Source: CAYWEP01 sp964613075
GTDB taxonomy: Bacteria > Patescibacteriota > Microgenomatia > Levybacterales > UBA12049
DNA: 22,243 nt
NCBI GenBank assembly: GCA_964613075.1
Contig: CAZTFV010000008.1
Span: 1 to 22,243 of the forward strand
Reading direction: 5' to 3'
Shown: positions 1 through 6,373 of the stretch, piece by piece
How the letters are laid out: each line of letters begins with the position of its first letter
Position numbering within the stretch: the first letter of the stretch is position 1
The notes under the pieces: model-generated
Databases searched by the model: none
What the model saw: only the letters and a program-made list of their open reading frames with translations
What the model was told of the DNA's origin: nothing
Program-made: the position numbers and the translations under genes

Positions 1-46
1 CGTTGTTCTTATTATACCCAATTTACATCAGATGCGATATGTTTTT

Positions 47-406
47 TCAATATTTATTTTTATTGAGAGGGGTGTATTTACCATAAAATGCCTTTTCCGA
101 ACTTCGGCTCAGAAGAGAATTGAGCTTTATATCAAGCTGTTCTGGGGTAAAATTCTGTCCCACGCCTATAACTCCTGCATTTTTATTTAGCCTCGCAAGC
201 TTTTTAAAATCCCGAATATTGTAGGTAACAATAATTCTTCTTTGTTTGATTGCGATTTCGTAGATTTCTTTGTCCCTAACCCCTCCGCGCTTAAGATCGT
301 GCTTTATGTGTTTGATGTTATGACGGCTATTGATTCGGGGAAGTGATTTTCGAGGATATAGCCCTTCATCTAAAAGAAGCCTAAATCTATGAAACCTTGG
401 GGACAT
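47..406 (-). CDS. DUF5615-type PIN-like toxin
   Basis: A 119-residue protein that reads as a DUF5615 (Mut7-C-like, PIN-fold) toxin, a presumed RNase paired with a DUF433 antitoxin. Seen: an early acidic pair in LLLDEGL (about residues 10-16), the segment HDLKRGGVRDKEIYEIA with an acidic residue before the helix, and IIVTYNIRDFKKL (about 58-70), which matches the strand-plus-acid segment of PIN-like proteins, with N where many members carry D. The C-terminal 30 residues are basic and polar and are not diagnostic. Its ATG at 406 lies inside the 3' end of the DUF433 gene (20-bp overlap), as expected for a co-translated antitoxin-toxin pair. No Shine-Dalgarno sequence is visible. Family assignment is from motif recognition only; the toxin role follows from the partner gene. 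Confidence 0.75.
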   Translation of the reverse strand: MSPRFHRFRLLLDEGLYPRKSLPRINSRHNIKHIKHDLKRGGVRDKEIYEIAIKQRRIIVTYNIRDFKKLARLNKNAGVIGVGQNFTPEQLDIKLNSLLSRSSEKAFYGKYTPLNKNKY

Positions 407-605
407 TATTGTTAATGAATTGCGCCGCTTCGTTTACAGTTCCAGAAATAGTTGCGGTGCTCACATGCGGATATTGTTCATGAATCGCTTCAACAGTAAA
501 ACCTTCCTTCAATAAAAACAAGATTTGGTCCACAGGTATTCTTGTCCCAACTATTACAGGTTTCCCTCCTAGTATTTCAGGATTTGAGGAGATATATTTT
601 TTCAT
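387..605 (-). CDS. DUF433 antitoxin
   Basis: A 72-residue DUF433 protein, the usual antitoxin partner of DUF5615 toxins. It is a small winged/helix-turn-helix-like protein expected to bind the toxin and probably its own promoter. The family signature is clear near the N-terminus: NPEILGGKPVIVGTRIPV followed by a helix (ILFLLKEGFTVEAI) and YPHVSTATISGTVNEAAQF. The frame stays open to 686, but the ATG at 605 is preferred. It puts the conserved NPEILGG motif at the usual distance from the N-terminus, and a consensus promoter (642-647 and 619-624) lies within the longer version. It is the first gene of a two-gene operon and overlaps the toxin by 20 bp. Confidence 0.82.
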   Translation of the reverse strand: MKKYISSNPEILGGKPVIVGTRIPVDQILFLLKEGFTVEAIHEQYPHVSTATISGTVNEAAQFINNNVPKVS

Positions 606-618
606 AGAAGTCTTGTTT

Positions 619-647
619 ATATTACTTCTATTCCTCTCGCCTGTCAA
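619..647 (-). promoter_or_regulatory. Promoter of the DUF433/DUF5615 pair
   Basis: On the minus strand TTGACA (642-647) and TAATAT (619-624) are separated by exactly 17 bp, a near-perfect sigma70-type promoter. The predicted transcription start is about 612, leaving a leader of only about 6 bases before the ATG at 605. It supports the 605 start over the longer open frame. Confidence 0.7.
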
Positions 648-741
648 GATTAACACAGTGAGAAGATTACCGATGTGTCTACTCATTCCACATCGGATTT
701 GAAATAGCTTTACACACCGGGATCTGTTTAATGCTTCTGTC

Positions 742-849
742 TTAAAATGCGGGAATTTTATAGACTAACCCGCTTGTAGCTTCAATTTCCTTTATCAAGC
801 ACCGCTTAATAAAAGGTATTTTTATGTCTTCAAAGTAGAAATTAGCAGT
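742..849 (-). pseudogene. Possible gene remnant in the 200-bp spacer
   Basis: Between the DUF433 gene and the TIR-like gene a minus-strand frame of 35 codons is open, flanked by TAA at both ends and without any ATG. Its translation looks protein-like rather than random (for example FEDIKIPFIKRCLIKEIE, then GLVYKIPAF just before the stop). It may be the decayed C-terminus of a lost gene. I do not recognise the family, and a frame of this length can occur by chance. I see nothing else in 687-885. Confidence 0.25.
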
Positions 850-885
850 TTATTGCAAGTAAGTCAAATAGAATAATATTTCGCT

Positions 886-2496
886 CTAATCAAGCGAGTT
901 TCTTAATTTAGTGTATCCCGAAAACCCATCTTGGAACTCTACTTGGAAGTCCTTGGTAATGAAAACGTAGTCCTCTACCTTTCCTTCCAGTATCATTTTT
1001 TTAACCAATCTTTGTCCGAGCTCAGACACTGCTGCATTTATAGATGCATGATCATTGAAGCCCCATACCGAAAGGAAGGTTCTGCTAATTCCTATCTTCA
1101 CTTTTTTTATTTCCTCACCTTGTACAACTTCAAACGTAGACTCAAACCTATCACCATTAGAAACTGCATATGATATATGCTTTATCCCCGTATTAAATAT
1201 TTGTTGGGGACTATGAAAATTACCCAGACTAAGCGTATAAAAAGCTCCTGATGGCACTAGATCCTGATGGAGATCTCTTCTTGTAAATAGCCTTATACCA
1301 TTGGTCGTGGTGTACTCCATTACAAGATTAAGCTCTTCTGCAAGATTTGAGAAAATTTGCGGCTGGGTTGATATTGGATATACGACTTCTTTCGTTTCCC
1401 CCGGAGACAATGTAAAGTTTATGCTTTCTTCCGGTCGCCATTCATATCCAAAGGCTCTTACGCACCACCCACAGTCCACTATTGCGGAATTACCTACATT
1501 TCTTAAAGTAAGAATCTCAAAATGTCCGTTTGGTCCCCCGGTGCGACCGATTGGAGGAGACACATCGAGAATCCCTATTTTATCAATATCCAATTCGATT
1601 TTTTCTTTTTTATAGCTCTCTCCCCTTTTTTTATCGGCATAAGAAAAACCAATTGAGGCATGAGGTATATGCTCATTGGATTCAGTGCTTGATGGCGGTA
1701 GCGCCCAACAAGATAGCTCAGTGTATCTCTCATGGTTTGCAGAATAATGTACTACTACTTCCTTTAACCTTTTTTTACCAAATACTCCCCACGGATCTTG
1801 TCCTCCCCTAGGCCAACATAGCCAATAGGGAGAGTATTCCTGAACTGAACCGTCTTCAAAGGTTGCCCTTGACCTAAAAACATTGTTTCCATCAATCAAA
1901 GTATAAAGAGCTTTAATTACTTCCCTTTTTTCGCTTACTATCTCCAGCTTGACAATATCCCCTCGCCTCACAATTTTCTCTGCTATTTTCCTAAGTTTAT
2001 TTTTACCTCTAATAATCTTGTTAACAAGCTCACCTATTTGATCAAACGCCGAAAGAAAAAAATCTTCTTCGTTATTATATGTAGAATAAAGCACTTTATC
2101 TTGATATTTTTCGTTAAAAGCGTCTCTTCGTAGATTTTCCTTCTCCGATAACTCACTCCTCGGTACGTTTTTTACAAACAGCAAAAAATCTTTATCTTCT
2201 TTCTCTGATAATTCAATGCCTAGATCAATCTCCCCTTCCAGGGGACCCCTTCCAAGGTCTTTTTTTACAACTCCTACGAAAACATCGCAAGGTTTTATCA
2301 GTATCTCATCAATCTTGTCTTGAGGTCTTCCAGTTGATGATGGCAAATCTTTAAAATCTTCAGCCCTGATGATAAAACGATCCGCTTTGTACTGTTTTGT
2401 TAGGCTATTGCATACTTTCTTGATAATTTCCGCTTCGCGATCTGAGTCGCTCGCCCGGGAGATAAAAACGCTAATTAGAGTGAATATGTCCGTCAT
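886..2496 (-). CDS. TIR/DUF4062-like N-terminus with an unknown beta-rich C-terminus
   Basis: I do not recognise the full protein. The first ~150 residues look like a TIR-like or DUF4062-like alpha/beta domain: a first strand with SVFISRASDSDREAEI, then STGRPQDKIDEILIKPCDVFVGVV and GPLEGEIDLGIEL. That order (strand-S, GxxQ-x-I, CDVFVG strand, acidic EGE helix) recurs in predicted immune and NTPase-associated sensor proteins. The remaining ~380 residues are rich in predicted beta structure with many W, G and C residues and include an Ig-like stretch (EILTLRNVGNSAIVDCGW, SPGETKEVVYPI). No membrane segment or signal peptide is seen. Start: the frame is open to 2550 only with a TTG. The ATG at 2496 begins right before the first strand and is preferred; an ATG at 2529 is the alternative. 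Flanking toxin-antitoxin pairs suggest a defence or stress role (inference). Confidence 0.55.
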   Translation of the reverse strand: MTDIFTLISVFISRASDSDREAEIIKKVCNSLTKQYKADRFIIRAEDFKDLPSSTGRPQDKIDEILIKPCDVFVGVVKKDLGRGPLEGEIDLGIELSEKEDKDFLLFVKNVPRSELSEKENLRRDAFNEKYQDKVLYSTYNNEEDFFLSAFDQIGELVNKIIRGKNKLRKIAEKIVRRGDIVKLEIVSEKREVIKALYTLIDGNNVFRSRATFEDGSVQEYSPYWLCWPRGGQDPWGVFGKKRLKEVVVHYSANHERYTELSCWALPPSSTESNEHIPHASIGFSYADKKRGESYKKEKIELDIDKIGILDVSPPIGRTGGPNGHFEILTLRNVGNSAIVDCGWCVRAFGYEWRPEESINFTLSPGETKEVVYPISTQPQIFSNLAEELNLVMEYTTTNGIRLFTRRDLHQDLVPSGAFYTLSLGNFHSPQQIFNTGIKHISYAVSNGDRFESTFEVVQGEEIKKVKIGISRTFLSVWGFNDHASINAAVSELGQRLVKKMILEGKVEDYVFITKDFQVEFQDGFSGYTKLRNSLD

Positions 2497-2519
2497 GTTA
2501 ATACGCTTTTTGTCTGCTA

Positions 2520-2528
2520 ATTTTAGCA
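2520..2528 (-). promoter_or_regulatory. Possible extended -10 upstream of the TIR-like gene
   Basis: The minus strand carries TGCTAAAAT, which fits an extended -10 (TGn + TAAAAT), 23 bases before the ATG at 2496. No good -35 is seen. If real, it would exclude the ATG at 2529, which it overlaps. Confidence 0.25.
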
Positions 2529-2582
2529 TAACAGGGTCTATGTCGCACAATCGTGGTAAGACGTATTGCCGAGAGTAATTTA

Positions 2583-2999
2583 TTAGAGGCTTCGCAAATA
2601 TTGGAGAATATTTCCTGGAGTTGTTACAATAATGTCCAACTCTTGCTTTATTATGTCTCTCTTAAAATGCCTTACATTGTAAGATATAAGAAATTTTACT
2701 TTTCCCTTCTTTGCCGCTGCAACAATATGAGCGTCGTATGGATCAACCACAAATTTCATATATTGCTCTCTTAAGAGTTCTTGCGCTTCCTTCAATTGCA
2801 ATATCTGAAGTTTATCTTTTATTAATTTATGTAATTTCTTTTTATCCAGTTTCAGCCTCTCAATTACTATTTCTAATTCTTGCAGAGAAATATTTGATAT
2901 ATAAAAGTCAAGAGCAGTCTGGTGAAGAAGAAAATAAGCAGCTCCTTTAGAAGAAATCAGTGATGAGATTATAACGTCCGAATCAACAAATATTTTCAT
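2583..2999 (-). CDS. PIN-domain toxin (VapC-like, COG1569 type)
   Basis: A 138-residue PIN-domain protein, a predicted Mg2+-dependent endoribonuclease toxin. The acidic residues of the PIN active site are visible: D6 (and D8) in KIFVDSDVIISSL, E41 in ISLQELEIVIERL, and D86/D89 in VVDPYDAHIVAAA. The last conserved segment FLISYNVRHF has N108 where VapC proteins often have D, common in the COG1569 branch. The ATG at 2999 overlaps the antitoxin TGA by one base (TGATG), which implies translational coupling. A GTG at 3002 directly before it is the alternative start. The upstream partner is a helix-turn-helix antitoxin. Targets cannot be read from the sequence. Confidence 0.82.
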   Translation of the reverse strand: MKIFVDSDVIISSLISSKGAAYFLLHQTALDFYISNISLQELEIVIERLKLDKKKLHKLIKDKLQILQLKEAQELLREQYMKFVVDPYDAHIVAAAKKGKVKFLISYNVRHFKRDIIKQELDIIVTTPGNILQYLRSL

Positions 3000-3265
3000 C
3001 ACTGAAATTTTGCGCGGACTTTAGCAATTTCTTTTTCTATACGATCCAATTGTTTCCTATCTTCTCTATCAGCTTTATAAAGATCGTAGTCAAGACCAGT
3101 AAAAATGAACGAAAGAGAACTTGCTGGAATTCTGTACAGCTTACCAATTTTTTTAGCAATAATTTCTCCTCGGCTAATCAAGTCATATACTGTGTTCTTA
3201 GAAATTTGTAACATATCGGCTACTTGCTCCGGGGTATAAGCTTTTATATTGCCTGCGCTATTCAT
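2999..3265 (-). CDS. Helix-turn-helix (excisionase/MerR-like) antitoxin
   Basis: An 88-residue DNA-binding protein. Residues about 8-52 match the excisionase-type HTH (HTH_17): YTPEQVADMLQISKNTVYDLISRGEI, then KIGKLYRIPASSL. The C-terminal part is a charged helix (DRKQLDRIEKEIAKVRAKF), plausible as the toxin-binding segment. It is the first gene of a pair with the PIN toxin, joined by a one-base stop/start overlap, so it is read as the antitoxin and likely autorepressor. The ATG at 3265 sits 6 bases after a -10 hexamer, so the mRNA is probably leaderless. Confidence 0.8.
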   Translation of the reverse strand: MNSAGNIKAYTPEQVADMLQISKNTVYDLISRGEIIAKKIGKLYRIPASSLSFIFTGLDYDLYKADREDRKQLDRIEKEIAKVRAKFQ

Positions 3266-3271
3266 GATTAA

Positions 3272-3300
3272 ATGATACTAAAGTCAACAAAACTTGTCAA
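3272..3300 (-). promoter_or_regulatory. Promoter of the HTH/PIN pair, predicted leaderless
   Basis: TTGACA (3295-3300) and TATCAT (3272-3277) on the minus strand are 17 bp apart. Only 6 bases separate the -10 from the ATG at 3265, so the transcription start should fall on or next to the start codon. The -35 begins 12 bases after the ftsZ stop codon. A second TTGAC lies between the two boxes and could be part of an operator. Confidence 0.68.
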
Positions 3301-3312
3301 TAGAAGAAAAGA

Positions 3313-4449
3313 CTAATTCTTCTGCCTTAGAAATGCGGGAATGTCCCATTCGTCTTCTTCCTTCACCGGCTCAGGCGGAGGAGTGGGCTGGTTTTGGGGA
3401 TCCTGCTGTTGCTGCTGTGGCGGAATAGTATTATAATTCTGTGTCGTCTCCACCCGCTCTATGGTGTGTGGGATGAATTGCTGCAGCCGCTGCTTGGCAT
3501 TGTCAAAACCCGTTGCGACAACAGTTATACGGATCTGATCACGCATATTCTCATCAATCGTTGCGCCGAAAATAATATTCGCATCAGGGTCTGCAGCCGC
3601 TGCTATAATCTTGGCAGCCTCATCCACTTCAGACATTGTCAGATCCGCGCCACCGATGATGTTAAAAAGCACCCCACGCGCTCCATCCATCGAGATCTCA
3701 AGAAGCGGTGAAGCAATTGCCGCACGCGCAGCTGCTTGCGCCCTATTCTCACCGATTCCCGTCCCGATTCCCATCAGGGCCGATCCGGCGTTTGACATGA
3801 TAGTCCGAACATCGGCAAAATCGACATTAATAAGCCCCGGAACGGTAATAAGCTCGGAAATCCCCTGCACGCCTTGTGTCAGAACAGAATCCGCGACTTT
3901 AAATGCTTCAAGTAGAGATAGTTTCCGATCAACAACATCCATTATCCGTTGATTGGGGATAATGATAAGCGTATCAACTTTATCTTTCAGCTGTTCAATA
4001 CCCTCCTCCGCAGCAACCATCCGTCGCGTCCCCTCAAAAGTAAACGGCTTGGTAACAACCGCTACCGTCAATGCGCCGACTTCCTTGGCAATTCGCGCAA
4101 TAATCGGCGTCGCACCGCTCCCCGTCCCTCCACCCATCCCTGCGGTTAGAAAAACCATATCAGACCCGTCAATCATATCTTTCAATTTCTCAGCCGATTC
4201 CTCAGCCGCTTGTCGGCCAATCTCAGGATCTCCACCACTACCTAGTCCTTTGGTCATATTCTCTCCGATCTGGACTTTTGTCGTTGCAGGATTTAAAAGA
4301 AGCGCTTGTGCATCAGTGTTTATAGACACAAAATCCACGCCCTGAATGGAGCTACCGGTGATCATGGAATTGATTGCGTTGGAGCCTCCACCGCCTATTC
4401 CGATGACTCTGATTTTGGCAAAATTCGTTGCCTGGGGGCGTATCAACAT
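3313..4449 (-). CDS. ftsZ: Cell division GTPase FtsZ
   Basis: The tubulin homologue that polymerises at mid-cell and scaffolds division. At 378 residues it has the usual length. Seen: the nucleotide-binding N-terminus IRVIGIGGGGSNAIN, the tubulin signature GGGTGSG (106-112), the GTPase T7 loop NVDFAD (208-213), a linker with a glutamine run and prolines (about 340-365), and the conserved C-terminal tail DIPAFLRQKN that docks on FtsA and other partners. The frame is open to a TTG at 4461, but the ATG at 4449 (MLIRPQ) is preferred. ftsA lies 166 bp upstream with a heptamer-repeat spacer between. ftsZ is the last gene of the cluster. The promoter of the next gene starts directly after its stop, and no convincing terminator is visible. 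Confidence 0.97.
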   Translation of the reverse strand: MLIRPQATNFAKIRVIGIGGGGSNAINSMITGSSIQGVDFVSINTDAQALLLNPATTKVQIGENMTKGLGSGGDPEIGRQAAEESAEKLKDMIDGSDMVFLTAGMGGGTGSGATPIIARIAKEVGALTVAVVTKPFTFEGTRRMVAAEEGIEQLKDKVDTLIIIPNQRIMDVVDRKLSLLEAFKVADSVLTQGVQGISELITVPGLINVDFADVRTIMSNAGSALMGIGTGIGENRAQAAARAAIASPLLEISMDGARGVLFNIIGGADLTMSEVDEAAKIIAAAADPDANIIFGATIDENMRDQIRITVVATGFDNAKQRLQQFIPHTIERVETTQNYNTIPPQQQQQDPQNQPTPPPEPVKEEDEWDIPAFLRQKN

Positions 4450-4472
4450 GTGTTGCCCCAATCCTATCAGAT

Positions 4473-4478
4473 ACTATA
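4473..4478 (-). promoter_or_regulatory. Possible -10 element upstream of ftsZ
   Basis: TATAGT on the minus strand lies 23 bases before the ftsZ ATG, in the 166-bp ftsA-ftsZ spacer, and would give a leader of about 17 bases. No clear -35 is seen. An alternative pair, TTGCAA and TAGGAT with 17 bp between, lies just downstream. The evidence is only suggestive that ftsZ has its own promoter. Confidence 0.3.
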
Positions 4479-4505
4479 TTCATTTGCAACACCCCTAGAC
4501 ATATC

Positions 4506-4540
4506 GAGGTTAGACGCTGGGTACTGGAAGTTAGATCTTA
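4506..4540. repeat. Degenerate heptamer array in the ftsA-ftsZ spacer
   Basis: Five 7-base units on the plus strand, GAGGTTA, GACGCTG, GGTACTG, GAAGTTA and GATCTTA, keep a strict 7-base register. The first and fourth units differ at one base. The unit length is the same as in the arrays at 6937, 13044 and 19254, but the words differ. It occupies the middle of the 4450-4615 spacer; the rest holds no gene that I can see. Confidence 0.5.
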
Positions 4541-4615
4541 AGGTAGCTTCAAGCTTCTACTGTCTAGCATCAAAATCTCATGTGGTGCTCTTGATACTTC
4601 TGATATTCTTCGTCA

Positions 4616-5911
4616 TTAGGGGATGAAGGACTTGATGATATCAATAATCCGTTTTAGGATTCTTCCTCCCCCGCCTCCGCCCATTTTTGGCAGGGAAAAG
4701 CCGAATGGCAACGATGATTTTTTCTGCTCTGTTTTTGCTCCATACATCGCAAGTCCGACGACCGTGGCATACGCGGGATTCTGAATCTCATCAATAATAC
4801 CCTTCATATTTGTCGGAAGTCCTATCCTAACCGGCATCGCAAGCATTCGTCTGGCTGACTCTTTTATTCCGATGGTAAGCGCTCCGCCGCCGGTTACTAC
4901 TACTCCAGCGGGTGTCTGTCCGCCAAAACCGCTCTTTTTAATCTCAAGCCCGACCATCGTAAATATCTCGTTAAGCCGCGGCCTTATAATCCCATCAACG
5001 AGTGTTTTTTGCGACACTTTCCGAAGTTCCTCAGGTAAATTAAGCTCACTCAGATCCACCTCATCAGATGGTCTGTACTCTTTTGATTTTGCTTCTTCAT
5101 GTTCCTCAGGAAGTATTTTCTTCGCCTGAGCCTTGGAAAGGAACAGTTTAATTTTCTCAGCACTCTCAAGGGAGATTCGAAGACCTATCGCCAGATCATT
5201 TGTAATATGCCGTGCACCGATAGCAAGAACAGAAGAATATGCCACCGACCCATCCGTATAAATTGATATGTCTGTAGTTCCCGCGCCTATGTCCACAAGA
5301 ACCACTCCCAATTCTTTTTCTGTATCGGAGAGCACGGAGAGCGAGCTTGCATAGCCGTTGAAGACAAAACAATCAACATCCACTCCCACCTCAGAAATTG
5401 CCTTCTCAAGATTTCGCACCGAAATGCTATTTGCAGTAACAATATGGGTATCTACCTCAAGCCTCACGCCCGACATACCGATCGGATCTTTTATGCCTTC
5501 CTGTCCGTCAACAATATAGTTTCTGGGCAGAACATGAATAATCTCCCGTGTTGAAGGCAATGATACGGCCTTTGCCGCATCAATAACACGAAGCAAATCA
5601 CCTTCTGAAATCTCACCACTGGGATTTGATATTGCTACAACACCGCGGGAATTAAGGCTTTCAATCTGGGATCCGCCGATTGATGCGACAATATGCGAAG
5701 CATTATACCCGGCCATTCGCTCTGCCGCCTCAAGGGATGCATTAATCGCCGCAACCGACTCTTCGATATCAACAATCTGACCCTTTTTTATTCCGGCGGA
5801 TTTTACTTCGGATACACCCAATACATTAACAGCATCAGTGACCTTGGCAATAACGGTGACAATTTTATATGTACCGACATCAATACCTACGACTATTCTC
5901 CCCTCATTCAT
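4616..5911 (-). CDS. ftsA: Cell division protein FtsA
   Basis: An actin-fold ATPase that anchors FtsZ filaments to the membrane and recruits later division proteins. At 431 residues it is full length. Seen: the phosphate-1 loop VVGIDVGTYKIVTVIA (7-22), the SHS2/1C region with HVLPRNYIVDGQEGIKDP, the phosphate-2 loop VLVDIGAGTTDISIY (about 204-218), and VVVTGGGALTIGI in the adenosine site. The C-terminus has a glycine-rich linker (GGGGGG) followed by an amphipathic helix (RILKRIIDIIKSFIP), the expected membrane-targeting segment. A charged loop (about 262-290, rich in E and K) lies between the 2A/2B elements. ftsQ ends 12 bp upstream. No Shine-Dalgarno is visible at the ATG, so it is probably translated from the ftsQ-ftsA transcript by reinitiation (inference). 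Confidence 0.96.
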   Translation of the reverse strand: MNEGRIVVGIDVGTYKIVTVIAKVTDAVNVLGVSEVKSAGIKKGQIVDIEESVAAINASLEAAERMAGYNASHIVASIGGSQIESLNSRGVVAISNPSGEISEGDLLRVIDAAKAVSLPSTREIIHVLPRNYIVDGQEGIKDPIGMSGVRLEVDTHIVTANSISVRNLEKAISEVGVDVDCFVFNGYASSLSVLSDTEKELGVVLVDIGAGTTDISIYTDGSVAYSSVLAIGARHITNDLAIGLRISLESAEKIKLFLSKAQAKKILPEEHEEAKSKEYRPSDEVDLSELNLPEELRKVSQKTLVDGIIRPRLNEIFTMVGLEIKKSGFGGQTPAGVVVTGGGALTIGIKESARRMLAMPVRIGLPTNMKGIIDEIQNPAYATVVGLAMYGAKTEQKKSSLPFGFSLPKMGGGGGGRILKRIIDIIKSFIP

Positions 5912-5923
5912 AGAATTAACACT

Positions 5924-6373
5924 TCAGATTTGTCTGAATTTTACTACAGGCTTATCATAACGAAGATCAAGCTGTGAAATTCGCTTACCTTCCATTGTAA
6001 GCCTGGAAAGGATTAATTGTAAAGAGGAAATTTGTTCATCTAAATTGCGCGTTTTACTCATAACTACCTCCTCTCCTGACTTAAGCGTGACGAGTATTGC
6101 TGAGTCTGAAGATGACTGAATCCGCTCATACGCAACAGCGTGTCTGGCTAAAGACCGTTTTACAGCATCTTCACTCGAATCGGTATCAAATAAAACATCT
6201 CTGACTGATCCTCCTGAAAATGCTAGCGGACTGATATAGAGTGGTCTTTGTGAGACTAGCCAGAAATAGGCGGCAACGCAAGTAGCAAACAGCGCTGTCA
6301 ATACAACAAGGCCGATAACTATAGCTTTCTTTCTATTTTTCCGCTTTTTTATTACCCGCTTGCTGACAAACAT
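5924..6373 (-). CDS. ftsQ: Short FtsQ/DivIB-like division protein
   Basis: A 149-residue bitopic membrane protein in the position of ftsQ. Residues 1-16 are strongly basic (KRVIKKRKNRKK), 17-40 form one membrane span, and about 110 residues lie outside. The distal part matches the end of the FtsQ/DivIB beta domain: ILVTLKSGEEVVMSKTRNL, a helix ISSLQLILSRL, then RISQLDLRYDKPVVKF. There is no room for a full POTRA domain plus beta domain, since family members are usually about 240-280 residues. The frame is open to 6478, but the ATG at 6373 is chosen because GGGAGG lies 9-10 bases upstream and the basic/TM topology starts there. It overlaps murG by 41 bp. The assignment rests on topology, context and the C-terminal DLR motif. 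Confidence 0.68.
   Translation of the reverse strand: MFVSKRVIKKRKNRKKAIVIGLVVLTALFATCVAAYFWLVSQRPLYISPLAFSGGSVRDVLFDTDSSEDAVKRSLARHAVAYERIQSSSDSAILVTLKSGEEVVMSKTRNLDEQISSLQLILSRLTMEGKRISQLDLRYDKPVVKFRQI

Noticed and set aside
11..16. TATAAT on the minus strand at the left edge as a promoter
   Set aside because: No -35 is convincing, and any gene it serves would lie outside the window, so it cannot be supported.
606..686. N-terminal extension of the DUF433 protein to 686
   Set aside because: The consensus promoter of the gene lies within this stretch, and the family motif starts near the ATG at 605.
2497..2550. N-terminal extension of the TIR-like protein to 2550
   Set aside because: It needs a TTG start and adds residues before the natural first strand of the domain. 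ATGs at 2529 and 2496 are available.
3302..3323. Hairpin AGAAGAA / TTCTTCT around the ftsZ stop as a terminator
   Set aside because: It has only 7 A/T-rich pairs, overlaps the stop codon and has no T-run directly after it. Too weak to call.
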